Shown piece by piece: positions 1-11,870 of a stretch of DNA of 64,000 bases (positions are counted from its first letter, which is position 1; each line of letters starts with the position of its first letter). This stretch comes from Hirundichthys speculiger (lineage: Eukaryota; Chordata; Actinopteri; Beloniformes; Exocoetidae): the NCBI GenBank assembly GCA_018398805.1, contig JAGFBZ010002561.1, forward strand, positions 1-64,000, read 5' to 3'. Under the pieces are notes generated by a model that saw only the letters and a list, made by a program, of their open reading frames with translations, was not told the origin of the DNA and did not search any database. A program made the translations under genes and the position numbers.

Positions 1-758
1 TGCAAAAACCTCTTCCTTGGATCTCAGGGAATGAAGGGCCACATTAGACCAGAAAGATGCAGCATCCAGACACTTTGGTCATAAAATGTATATCTTCATT
101 AGCTTCACATTTCCAACCACTGCTACGTGATGTGAAGAACATAAATAAAAATAACAGACTAATGTTGCTGCCAGCCGTTTTATCTTCATGCCAGACATTT
201 GCAGTGGATCACTTGGCCCCTGCGGGTGACGGGCATGGATCGGGTCAACAAAGCTGGCTCTTTGCCATGATTCTCAAGCTCTTTCTGAGCGGTGTTTGTG
301 GTGCGGCGGGTCACCATATTCTGCCCACAGCAACCGAGGTGCGTCTTTGATGCTGGGTGTGGTGGTGGGGAGTGGTTCCTGCTCAGCTGCAGGGGGAGAC
401 GTTTGAGCAGCGGCACCAGAGAGAGCCCGACTGGTGCAGCTGCTCTGGATTTGCTGATCACGTCTCTCCATTCAGGAGAAGCATGCTGGGACCAAAGACG
501 TTCAGGACCCTGTGACAGTAGCCATTTCTGAGCCAAATAAACTGGAGAAATCGCACCGTGTGTGTGTTGTTCTGTGGCTGTTATGAATCCCGGGTGGCCG
601 AGTCATGCCACACTGGGTGAGGGGTGTGCAATGTCTCCATCAGCGTTTCAGTGGGGGGTTTATGGAAGCCGGGGAGTAAGCCCTCCCAGCAGAGATCACA
701 CTGTGACAAAACAATCAGTGGAGGTGACCTTTCACTGCGCATCTGTGAACCAGTCAGG

Positions 759-1180
759 TAGGGCTGTAGCGATACACTAATATCACGATATGATACACGA
801 TATTCGGCTCACGATACGATATATATCGATATTCATCTTACAATAAATTTACATCATTTTCCGAACAATTTTTAAGGGACAAAGTGACATATTGTGACAT
901 ACAACACATACGACACAAAGTGACATACAAAAAAACAATTACACATTATATGGCTGACAGGCAGCTTGCAAATGCTAGACAAAATGAATAAAAAGATTTG
1001 TGAGAAAAAAATTAAATTTATTTAAACAGTGCAAAATTGTTGCTTTCAAGCATTTAAAGGTGGGACATGGGAGTTTTGAAAGAAGCTTAGAATATCGATA
1101 CCTGCGGCTGAAAAATCGATATTCGATACTTGATAAAATATCGATATATATCGCAGAATCGATAAAATCGCTCAGCTCTA
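759..1180 (+). mobile_element. Non-autonomous hAT-type MITE, family A, copy 1
   Basis: The element is 422 bp and starts TAGGGCTGTAGCGA. It ends TCGCTCAGCTCTA, an imperfect inverted copy of the start. It is flanked by a perfect 8-bp direct repeat CAGTCAGG (751-758 and 1181-1188). An 8-bp target duplication with YAGNG-type termini is typical of hAT transposons. Both ends are rich in ATCGATAT/TATATCGATA motifs. There is no transposase frame. A second copy lies inverted at 18631-19067. Confidence 0.85.
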
Positions 1181-1830
1181 CAGTCAGGGCAGTTCCACAA
1201 ATCCATGAGCTTCATCTGCCTGAAAACTCGTGTATAAATGCTTGTTCAGTCATTCATAATCCTGAGACAACGAAACCCAGTAACTTAAAAAGATGTTCTC
1301 ACTGTCAGGATCAAAACAGGTTGTGAAGTCTTTTTCCCTTCTTGCTTTTCCCTTCCTGTGTGTGTGTGTGGCAGACTGGTGATTATGCACAGCTGCAATC
1401 CATCATCTCAACTCATCAGCATGCAGGATTATTTTTTTTTCCTTTGGTCTCCTTTACGTTCACTTTTTCATCGCTCTCTGTTTTCCTGCCAGTCTGGTAA
1501 CGTTGTGCCTCCATACGCTGGAGCAGCATCGCCACCACTTCCTCGCCAGTCGCCCCCGGCTTCCTCAGAGTCTGTCTGTCGCCCTCATCACTCACTCCTG
1601 TCTCGGATTACCTGTCATCTCCGTTCATGGCCATTAGCCTACACCTGCCAATAATCCCCCCTGAAAATCATCCACTCTGTCTGCTTCTGCTGCTGGGTCC
1701 AGTTACCAGAGCCTTGTGATGCTCTCACTTATAGATTACTTGTTTGGCTTTTGAACAACTCCCAGATAGAAGAAATGTCATTTAAACCGATAGATACTAT
1801 GCAAAGGAGCCAAGATGGCGAGTTGTCTTA

Positions 1831-1833
<3 letters not shown>

Positions 1834-1899
<66 letters not shown>

Positions 1900-1901
1900 T
1901 A

Positions 1902-1951
<50 letters not shown>
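1834..1951. repeat. Poly-A run followed by (TA)n microsatellite
   Basis: About 55 consecutive A residues are followed, after a short TATAATATATTATATT transition, by about 20 TA units. The 60-codon frame on the minus strand here is simply this repeat translated. Both tracts are prone to length error in assemblies. Confidence 0.95.
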
Positions 1952-1955
<4 letters not shown>

Positions 1956-3094
1956 ATATAGATGTTTCTATGTTAAGTAGAGGGAAAAAATGGCATTTGA
2001 GATTAAGAGAAAACAATTACATTTACTTACAATATGTAAAGTCAAAATCTCCTTTTGACTTTGTTGGCTGCCTATCTGGTTGCCTCCCATCTCCTGCATT
2101 TGTCAAATCAGAGCCCATCCTTCCAAAACTGACCTCACTCTCCCAGTGCCTGAGGCTCACATTTACTGATAAAACAGCTGGATGAGTCGAGTTGATAAGT
2201 TCAATATTTAAACAATCGGCAGTATAAATAATCTACTTGTTGTCCCAATAATTCTGAAAATGTGAGACAGGTGAGTCAGAAGCAACCTGAGAGTTTATCA
2301 ATAACTCCCTCTCAAGAATCGGATGAATAATGAATCAAAGGCAAATGTTACTTAAGATTTGCATCCATCGAGGGATTAAATCAGCAGGTCTGGACTTCAA
2401 ACAGCACAAACAAATCAAGGGCTGACATGTTTTGAAGTCAGTTATTGATTATTGCTGTCTGCAGTTCATGGACCTCGTGGGCGGCTCCCACACGGCCGCT
2501 GCAGTGGAGCATCCAATCAGGTCTGGGCCTCCAGCCACGAGTGAAGCGTCAGGGCAGAGGTTGGCAGCCAGCAGCTTTTCCAGTACCAGAATTTAGCTGT
2601 TTATTTTTCTTGCTTTCGTAAACTGGATCATTTCTGATTAGGCCAAATGATGATTCATCACGTAACAAGCAGGACCTTTGCTGCTCTGAGTGGCCTGGTT
2701 TTATCCACTTGGAGTCATTTGGATCAACTCTGGCGTCTCCAACCTTTCCCCTGCTAATGTACATCAGAGAAAGCAGCAGCACAGATAACTTCCCTGTCAA
2801 CAGAATCATAAAATGTATCAAAGAACCTTTGATTGATCAGGATAAAGCTTGAGCCGACGGTGCTTGAACATTCCTCTTCTTCGTTTTACATAGTCAACAC
2901 GTGTTCATCTTATTTCAACGTCATTTTGTTTCATACTGAGGATTTTTATGCAGCATCTTGTTCTGAGTCACTTTCAAAATTTTTCGTTTACATTTTAAAA
3001 AAAATGTAGAATAAAAAAAAATTCAGTACTTTTTATTTTATTTTTTATAGTATTGAGAAGCATCAAATTATTTCAAAACTGTCATTTGAGTATA

Positions 3095-3801
3095 CAGTGA
3101 TCCCTTGCCACTTTGCGGTTTAAGTTCCGCGGTTTTAGTTATTCGCTGATTTTTTCCAGAAATATATAATATAATTTAAAAAAACTTTTTAAAATCGCAG
3201 AAACATCACAGGATTTTGTGCACGTTCTCTTACAGTGAAGAAATGCTGTGAGCCAGCCTGGCCCCTTTAAGAAGGTGGCCTTATGGGTAATGATGTGGCC
3301 TTATGGGTAATGGAGTGTAAGTGTCGTGGGACGGCAGAAGAAAACGGGGAAAAACGGGGTTAGATGAAAAGTGGAGTGTGAGCATAAACAGCAGCCCAGC
3401 GTGTATAGATTTACATTCTCTGTTAACCGACAGGAGCCCAACAATACAACCTGTGTGATGTTACAAGTTCCTGCAGTACCAGAATAAAGTGCTTGTTTCA
3501 TGGAGAGAAAACCGGACTGTTTGTTTTGTTGTTGTTAGCATGTTAGCCGCTAATTATGAGCCAAAAATAGCACAATACCAATGTTTACTACGGTTCAGAG
3601 ACCAGAGGCTGTGAAGGAAACAGAAACACCACAGTTGAGCCTTTGTCTTGTTTCGCTGCAGTGTCTCGCTACTTTTTGGGGGTTTTTAAACATATTTTAA
3701 ACACACTATTGAGGCTCAGGGGGCTCCGGCTCCAGATCGTGGATTTTGATTGTCGCTGGGGGCGCCAGTCCCCATTAACCGCGTAAAATAAGGGATCACT
3801 G
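3095..3801. mobile_element. Pogo/Tigger-like non-autonomous element
   Basis: The left end is CAGTGATCCCTTGCCACTTT and the right end is ...AAGGGATCACTG, giving a terminal inverted repeat of about 13 bp. TA flanks both sides (3093-3094 and 3802-3803), which fits TA-targeting Tc1/mariner-superfamily insertion. The CAGTG(A/G)TCCCT...GCGGTT type of terminus is typical of pogo/Tigger elements; this family call is from memory. The interior carries an 18-bp direct repeat, GTGGCCTTATGGGTAATG, at 3275-3292 and 3295-3312. No transposase is encoded. Confidence 0.7.
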
Positions 3802-5239
3802 TAGTTAGTAATGTGTGTTGAGACAGACCTACACGAGGAAAAAAACATGTAATGTTCTGCTATTTAAGAGCTTGATTGTCAAGGTGTGCTTGAAGGAAAG
3901 GAAAAAATATTTTAGACTCCCCGTTATCCTAAAGCCAAGCTCGTGTAAATGCTCTGTGAGTCATCACCAGCTCTCTGCATACCGTGGAGCTGTTCCAGGC
4001 AGCTTCTCTCACGATGTCTTTCGTTTTTTAGGGTTTATCATTCACTGATGATTTAGACCTGAATAAATGATGGAGAATCACGATGAACGCAATGATTTTT
4101 TTTCCATCATCTAATCATGCTCCTCGACATACTCTGAAGCACCCAGCTGGATTTTTTTCAGTGACAGGAAGACATCTAAATGACCGTGTCTCATGATAAA
4201 ATATTTTTCTCCATGGTGGCAGTGCTCACTGCGCTGTGGCTCGCTGACTGATTTGATGACTTTGGCTCCCACAGTTAGAGGATGTCAGCCCACTGGATGA
4301 AAAGTTCAGTCAGGGTGACAACCGTCATTTCCTTTTCCTGCTCCTTCACCCACTTTTTTTTTTTTTTTTTTTGAGGATGTCCACTTGTTTTTTAAGCTCA
4401 GCGCGGCCTCTGTAAGCCGATCATCTCACTGCTGTCAAACTTTCTCCTCCTTCACACCGCCAGCGGTAATTTAATTTTTAGAGGCATGTGACCCATTTTC
4501 AGCCCATTTACCTCCACTTTCATCAGACCCTGCACCCTCGGGCCCTTCTGACGAGCTCATCAGCGGTCTCAGTCCTCATCACGTCCATCCAGCTCAGACG
4601 TGACTGTCCTTGTAAAAACATACGTTTCCTGCTCAGGTCTCTACTCTAGAGACTCCTCAAGTATCTTTTGCTAAAAATCCTTCCATTCTTTTTTTTCATG
4701 TTGCTAAAAGACGTTTCATCAGAAAGAAATGATGCTCAATCTCAGAGGGAAACCGCAACTCTTTTGACAAATGTTGAACTGATTCTAGGAGTCATTTGAA
4801 GTTAATATTTCAAGGCCCGAAGGACGTACGTGACCTCAAGTCTTAATTCAAACTTCATGAGTTTTTATATTGGCATGCATCCCTGAACTCTGTGGGTTCT
4901 TTACCTATTTATCTAGTGTTCATTACTGGTAGCTATTTTCTGTACCAAAAATTTGTTTGTCTTAATTTGTGTGATGTAATTGAGGGAGTGGAATTAGCAG
5001 GTTTGTTTATCTGGAGGTTTACTTCTTACTCGAGAAAATATCATAAAAATGAAGGATAATAGAAAAACCTTCTGATAAATATATCTTTTTGATGCCTCTC
5101 TTATGATCTTCATTATGATCTACATAATACAATGATTTTCTGTTTATCTTCATATATCCACATAATGTGAAAACTTATCAAATGTTGAAATTCTGAAATT
5201 TTTTCATATTGAATATTTTTTAATTTGATGAGAGCGATG

Positions 5240-5385
5240 TCCATCCATCTATCCATTATGTATACCTGCTCACTCCTAATTCAGGGTCTGCTGGAGCCTA
5301 TCGTAGATGTCTTTGGGTGAAAAGCAGGGGTTCACCCTGGACAGATTGCCAGTCATTAAAGCTGCTTGTTTTTTTTTTCTTTCAG
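5240..5385 (-). repeat. Fragment of a common teleost interspersed repeat
   Basis: The segment contains CTGGAGCCTATCGTAGATGT and TTCACCCTGGACAGATTGCC. These are diverged forms of the ...CTGGAGCCTATCCCAGC... / ...CACCCTGGACAGG... block found in a widespread fish repeat. Better copies are at 19796-20098 and 56312-56605. Confidence 0.6.
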
Positions 5386-7559
5386 CTTTTTTCCCTTTGT
5401 GGAGATCACCATGCAGATCAATGTGTTTCGTTTATTTATTTGGGCAAAGGCTTTTACGTTGAATATCCTTCCTGACACAACCCTCCACATTTACCCAGGC
5501 TTGGGACTGGCACTGTGAGCGGCACGATGACAGGACAATAGGGACAATGTGGACATGTTGACACATAAAAAGACCGTTCACGTGTCAGCCAGTAGTGGAA
5601 GACACAATGAAGTCCACCTCTAAAAACCAAAATGGTATCAAAAAATGTTTATGCCTCCATGTGGTCAGAAGTGGAATTACTACATAGAGTGGCTTTAATT
5701 ACTAAGAAGTCAGCAGGATTATTGACTACAAAAAACAAACAAACAAAAAAACAAAAAAAGAAATCCCAGAAAGTGTTTCAAAAGTATCGATGTGCAGGAT
5801 TTCATCATTCTGTGAAATACGGAATGGCTAAATAGTTAGTTAATATTAGTAAATGGGAAATTAAAAGCTAAGAATTTGGGAAATTCAAGAGCACATAATA
5901 TCATTATAAAAAGTCAGAAGATAAATCTCATGTCATAAAGGACAAGGCTTAAAACCAGTGCTGGATGATTATGATCTTCTGGTAACGTTCTATTAAAAAC
6001 AGACAAGACTGTAGCAGAAATCAATGCATCGCTTCAGGAACACCTCTGAAAACACGACTGAGTAACTCGGCTGCCCTCCCTGGAAATGAGATCATTTAAG
6101 ACAGGCTGAGGGGAAGTATAAAGCTTTCCTGTCATTTGGTGAATCCACAGTTTGGAACAATTTGAAATTCTTTTTACAGATCGTACATGCTGAGTCCTCT
6201 GAGCCAAACAGGAGAAAAGGCCGTTCAGCTTATCGTTTAAAAGCCACAGTGTGGTACGTAGGTGCATTTAGTGCATTTAATGAAGGCACCGTTAGTGTTG
6301 AGCTGTACATGTGCTAACATCCAGATGGTGTAACTGTAGAAAAGCCTTGGGTTTTCATCAGGAAAATGTCAAACGACAGCATACATGTATTATAATATAA
6401 TTGCTCTGAAAATGTCCAGGAGCTGCGCTGACTGGCCTGCAGTCCAGACCTGTCACTCACTTAAAACATTTGCTGCATCATGAATCGAAGATGCAGCAAC
6501 TCACCACAGGGTTTTTATATTTCACTTTAGCAAGATTTACTAAACAAGAACTAAAGAGGCGCTGCAGGGCATGCTTTGATCTGGATGCAGTTTGGAGAAA
6601 TGTTTACTCCTGTTTCCAATCTTAATGCAAAGCTAAACTGACTTCCCTCGGGCTTCAGCTCCGTACTTCATGCAAACATTAAAGAGGTCGTCCATTTTAA
6701 GAAGGAAAGAAAACTCAGGTGAAGAGCAGGATTTGCGCTGCCAGAAGGGCCTCAGTTTCACTCGTGTTTCACCGAATCACAGCATGAAGCACCTCAGGTT
6801 GCTTTACATGCTTGAGATGTTTCGGTATTAGTATATATATATATATAAAAAAATCCCAACAATTTCCTCACAGCAGCACTTGGCAACAGGAAGAAAGTGC
6901 CAGAAATTCCAGCAGAACAAGGGTCCAGAAAAGTAGCTGTCCAGGGGAAGTGAGGGACAAAAGAGTGGTCACCAAGAAACATGAAACAATATTCCAAGTA
7001 ATCCTCCGTCTGCCCTGTGGAAGGAAACATCTGCAGGTGGCACAATGGACATCCTGCACAATTCAAGCTATGATTCAAATCATTTATGGAGAATATGGAG
7101 AGACAAATTTTTTAAAAAAAAAATAAAAGGTAAAGAGAGAGAGAAAGAGAGAATGAGAAAAAGATTGCAGGTTTGATCTGCGGTTTGAATCATGACATGT
7201 CTGCACATGTCCATTTACCCAAGAAGAAGATGCGTTACTTGCAAGATGTAGGATATTCTTATTTAATCCGTTGCAATTAGTTCGTGAACTGGAAATATTT
7301 TTTTTTCTGCCTTTAAGGAGATGAACCTCAGCTCTAAATATGTGCCAACGTTGAAGTATTTGTTCTGAAGCGCACGTTCATGCTGGTTTTAAACCAGTAG
7401 GCGTCACTGTTTCCCTCCACCAAACAGCGTGAATCTAATGACAAGTGCAGGTCTTCTGAAAACCCCAAAGTCCTCCGGGAAGAAGCCGTTTCTCTTCCAT
7501 ATTTCCAGATTTAAACAAGTAGATTTAAATAAATCTGTGGGAATGTATCTTTGTGAGAT

Positions 7560-8290
7560 CTCTCAAACTCCGCGGAGCTGCGTGGAGCCCGTTATCTTTG
7601 TATAACTTGTGGTATGTCCATGCGTCTCCGCGTCCCACCGCTCGGTTCCAATTATCTTAAGGTGGGGGCGGGCCGGCTTCCGGTAGCGCACTCGTGATTG
7701 GCCGAGCTCGCCGTCACTCATAGGAGTGTCTGGATTCTGCTGTTGTTGAATACAGGCCACGCCAGAAGTCAGAAAAGTCAATTTTCTCTCAGGAGCCTGA
7801 GCGCATAGGTGTCGAGTTCTCCGGTCTTCTTTTAACAGAGTGTTGTGAAGACAGTCTAAAAGTTTAACAGTGATTCCCTGACGAAGTGTGTGTTTTTTTT
7901 ACTCCCTCAAAAAAAAAAAAGTCGTGAAGTTAATTAGACTTGGGGACTTGTTGGCTCCTTTTTCTTTTCACGCGCTTTGTGAGCGCCGCTGCTTGAGCAC
8001 CTGAGTCCGGTTCAGCCGCGCCAACATGACTCCAACTCATGCTTGGCAGCTGAACTATCATGGTGACTTTATTCACCCGAAGCGTACCTGCTGTGGCGAA
8101 CCTCGGTGCACGCGCTGCCCCCCTCGCTGTGGAATGGCCGGAGTCCGGGTGTCGCCAGGGGAGAGCCGCCGGGGCCGTTCGGGGGAGCCAGTCGGGGTCT
8201 GACGGGGCGCAGGGGACCGGGATGCAGGAGAAACCTTAGAGACTCTCTCCGGCTTCTTTTACCTGGATTCAACAGGGGCTACCCAGAGTC
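7560..8290 (+). promoter_or_regulatory. piezo2: Putative piezo2 promoter and 5' leader
   Basis: This stretch is clearly richer in G+C and CpG than its AT-rich surroundings, especially 7560-7720 and 7980-8225. It contains an Sp1-type GC box (GGGGGCGGGCC, 7664-7674) and an inverted CCAAT box (ATTGG, 7697-7701), spaced as in TATA-less vertebrate promoters. Several upstream ATGs occur in the leader. An in-frame TAG at 8237-8239 precedes the piezo2 start. The transcription start is inferred, not seen, and 5' untranslated exons elsewhere cannot be excluded. Confidence 0.5.
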
Positions 8291-8354
8291 ATGGCCTCTG
8301 AAACGGTGTGCGGGCTGATCTTCAGGCTGCTGCTGCCTTTATGTCTTGCAGCTG
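8291..8354 (+). CDS. piezo2: Piezo2 coding exon 1
   Basis: The exon encodes residues 1-21, beginning MASETVCGLIFRLLLPLC, almost identical to the mammalian Piezo2 N-terminus. It starts the first transmembrane helix of the blade. The start was chosen because an in-frame TAG lies 54 nt upstream, the context GTCATGG has a purine at -3 and G at +4, and the protein match begins exactly here. The donor is CAGCTG|GTGAGC and the exon ends in phase 1. The next intron is about 9 kb, as expected for a first intron in a vertebrate gene. Confidence 0.95.
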
Positions 8355-10027
8355 GTGAGCTTTTTTTTTCTCTTTAATCCACACTTTTAATTGACATTTG
8401 ATGTTGAAAGAGAGGTTGGACCAATTAGTGTGTGATGTGACAACTCATTAAGCATATTAATCATGTATATTATCCTGTAAGAGTAATTATTATCCATATA
8501 CATGTTGTCATCCAAATATCTGACCTCCTGCTACAGGACAACCTTTTAGTATTTCTGTTATGATATTAAAAGCTGCACTGAGAGAAGATTTTGTACTTGA
8601 CCTCATGATGCTGGAGCTTCATCCCTCAACATGTTTCCAAACAGAGAGACTGCACAGTCACACGCCAGCTATTAGACTGTTACATGCATTTAATGGAGCA
8701 GAGCAGCACCTTTCCTCCACCTGGATGGCATCTTTTAACGGGTTTAGTAAAGAAACAAGCAGGAAACTGAGCATCTAATCACTGCATGTGAAAAGGATGT
8801 GCCAATTCCATGTCTCATTTTAAAAAGAGTGAAATAAAGAGGCTTAGTTTTAGAAACACAGACTTGTTTTTATATTAACCTGATCTGTTTTGTCTCAATT
8901 TAAGTGAGACTGAAAACTTAAAGTGTACAGATATAGTAGCACAATTAGCTCAATTACTGTACTGTTGTAATACTAAGTACACACACTGCCGTGCCTGTGT
9001 AATTTTGGTCATTTATATCATTGTGGTTTTGAGTTTTTGTTTGTTGGTTGCTCATGAATCATCTGCTATGTTCAGACTTTAGCTGCTGACAGCAGAACTG
9101 TTATTAATTAGCATTTACAGCCACATTGCAGATGTTTTCACTGCCGTTTCACATTCCTGTGATCTGCAGTGCCGGGTTCTGTTTACTGCTTGTGCAGCTT
9201 TGTTAATGGCAGTGCTCCACGCAGTAGAAGTTTCTGTGTTTTTGAAAGTTTCTGCCTGATTCACTGCTTTGCTATGCAGAAGATGATTCATACTGGCTGC
9301 ATTTATTATTTTTTTATTTTTTTGTGGGAGGTGGGGGGGGGGGGACTTCTAGCAGCTCAAACACTGATTTAAAGTCTAGGGGATGCTGGAGGTATGTTCG
9401 CACCTGCAGACTCAACAACTCAAATGCAGTTTACTTACAGCTGTAAACCTGTGGTGGGCCACAAGCGAAAAGGGATTAGCGCCAAGCTTCCGCCGAGGTT
9501 CCAGTGTGGTGTCTGTGTGTGTGAGGCCGAGGGACTTTTAAAGCTAACAGCGTGCTCTCCACAGATAAGACCCACTCAACTCCGCCATAATGCAGGACCG
9601 CGTTGACAGGCCTACGCGCCCTTTATTTCCAAAAGCAATTGTGGGGCCAAGCGTTGTCTCCATTAATTCGTGGAAAGTCGTTTTAACAGTATGAATTAAT
9701 AATGCGGTTGTGAGGGAGAGAAGAATTGCCTTCCCTTTTATCGTAAACATACCTTTAATATTTTATGTTTTTTTTTTTTCAAAGTGCCAATGAGCACTTG
9801 CCATGTGCTGTAGCTGGACACAAAAACTGACAGACATGTTGAAATGTCAAGTGGGAAGCAGGCATTGTTTCTTTTATAAACATTTACTTTTTAACATTAA
9901 TGTGAGTTTTCTTTTCCTATCTCGTTTCCCTTCGGACGCTCAGTTTGTTTGGAGAAATAAAAATCCTGTGTGCAACATATTTGCTGCAAACTATTGCTTT
10001 CCATGCCCTAGTGACAGACTCATCTGA

Positions 10028-10035
10028 TGACGTCA
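10028..10035. promoter_or_regulatory. Consensus CRE octamer (TGACGTCA)
   Basis: A palindromic cAMP-response element lies about 1.7 kb into intron 1. One 8-bp match per 64 kb is expected by chance, so function is only possible. A second perfect match is at 22725-22732. Confidence 0.25.
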
Positions 10036-11104
10036 CACGGTCAGTGTTTCCTGTCGGCCATCTGACAGCACCTCTATTGAGACGCACACAACTGTTGGGC
10101 CTGTGTGTGTACACAATCCCCTCAAGCACAACTGGAGTTTTGCTGATCAAACAGTGCGCTGTTTATGTGTTTACTGGCAGAGTTGGGCGCGCGAACATCA
10201 TGTTTGAGCGCGCACTTTCCCAAATGTCTCATCTGATATTGAACCTGCCGTGTGAACGCACAGAAGGGGTTGAAAGCGCCGCGTTGAAGCAAACACAGGT
10301 GGAGGGCCACATGCAGAGCTTCACTGCAGCCGTGGCGTTTAGAAGTTGTCCAAAAGTGCATCTGCATAGATGCTGTGCTGCTTGTACTTGCACATCTGGA
10401 CATAGACAAAAAACCTCAAATTTCATATATTAAAATAAAAAAGAGGTGTGTGCTTGATTGGTGAAAATGTGAAGATTTAAAAGAAAAAAAAGCTGTCAAC
10501 AAAAGAATCAGAGGCAGACCTTAGGAGGTTACATAAGAGTGAAAAAACAGACAGGAACTTCAGTTATAATTTTTTATCTTTCTTGGAGACAATTTAGGGA
10601 AAAAGAAACTATAACTTTTTTCTTTTCTTTTTTTTAAATCCTGGAAATAAAATGAAGGAAAAAACTTGTCATCTTCCAAGACTTGACATGTTCCCGATGA
10701 TTTGTGCTTGTTGAGCCTGAAAACCAGAGGCAAAGTTGCTCTCCTAAGCAAAGAAATTAAGACAAATGGCAGCAAAGTGTTTTGAAGTAAAAGCAGGTTT
10801 ATTCTGTCAAGTTAAACATTACATTTTAAGCCGTTGTATTTGACTTTACGTCGAAAGAAAAGCAATGATACCGCTGGCTACGTAGAGCTTTAGTGTGATC
10901 TGTTGAGAGTTTCACTGTTGATGTCTTTTAACATCTGAATAATATTTACTTCAAAATTTACATTAACGCTGTCCAACCATCTGTTTTCTTAATGCGTTTC
11001 GTGGCAAAAAGACAGAAAAAAGACCCTTCAGCGAAAGCAAAAAGAACACATCTTTGCTCACTTCAAAATGCTAGAGTTGCCAGATAAGGTCTTAAAATAG
11101 CCTT

Positions 11105-11870
11105 GTGTGACTTTTATCCATAGACAGTATAAAGAGAACTGGACAAACCCTCTGTCACGTCACCCATAGGTTTCCGAAGAGCAGTTTTGAAGCCCATCTT
11201 TCAGAGCTTTGGTTGACGGCACCAGATGGTTCTGTCCAACCCTTGATTAAAAAATGGGCAAATGGGCAAAAAATTAACAAGCCTGGCAGTTGGTTGAAAT
11301 GTGCCACCTGACCTCAGCGACCACAAGCTAGCTAGTTTAGCTCATGCTAACCTAGGATGCTGATTAGTTCTGATCAAATGGCCATCTGTCTTTGTTTCAC
11401 ACGATGTTTCAGTAGCAACATCTGAAACGGCGATGTCCGGAGCTGAACCTCAGACCGCCAGACCTCTGCTGAAGCTACCGCGCTAATTTCAGACAGCTAA
11501 GGTTAGCCATGGTCAGACGAGCCAAGCTGGAAGCGTGGCTCTCAATTTGAGAGCTATGACAGCTGCCAGCTGGCCGCTTTAGCTAGCTGGAACTCTTGGC
11601 TGATGAGTTACCGGCCATCCTGGGCCAAAGCTGCTGCTTTCGGCTGCTTTGGCCCAGCCACCTTTGTGTCCCGAACCTTTGTGGCGGGTTGTATAATAAG
11701 CAGGACAACAAGCCATATTATCTTTAGAACAAGACTGCTTATGGCATCTAAGGTCTTTGTTCACAGCTCAGATGTTAAGTTCAGGTAAAGTGCTGAGTAA
11801 CTAAAGTGATTTAGCAGCCTCTAGTGGTCATTTGATGAACTGCAGTTTTCCTTACTTCCGCTGTGGCTAA
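11105..11870. repeat. Interspersed repeat, diverged teleost family
   Basis: The segment starts TTTATCCATAGACAGTATAA and continues with CTCTGTCACGTCACCCATAG and TTTCCGAAGAGCAGTTTTGA. These closely resemble a family I have seen repeatedly in percomorph fish sequence (tatacagtctatgg...gacgtcaccc...). It ends near GCAGCCTCTAGTGGTCATTT. I cannot name the family, and the right boundary is approximate. Confidence 0.5.

Larger units (their letters stand above)
1..7559. other. Intergenic region upstream of piezo2
   Basis: I recognise no gene in these 7.5 kb. Open frames are short (about 115 codons or fewer), lack homology I recognise and look like chance. The stretch contains a hAT-type MITE (759-1180), an A-run with a TA microsatellite (about 1834-1951), a pogo/Tigger-like element (3095-3801) and a fragment of a common fish repeat (about 5240-5385), all listed separately. 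The remainder is AT-rich and featureless to me. Confidence 0.6.

Noticed and set aside
1834..2016. Minus-strand frame of F, I and Y residues
   Set aside because: Translation of the poly-A/(TA)n microsatellite.
9945..10433. 163-codon plus-strand frame in intron 1
   Set aside because: No domain or homology recognised, and frames occur on the opposite strand over the same bases. Probably chance in a moderately GC-rich stretch.
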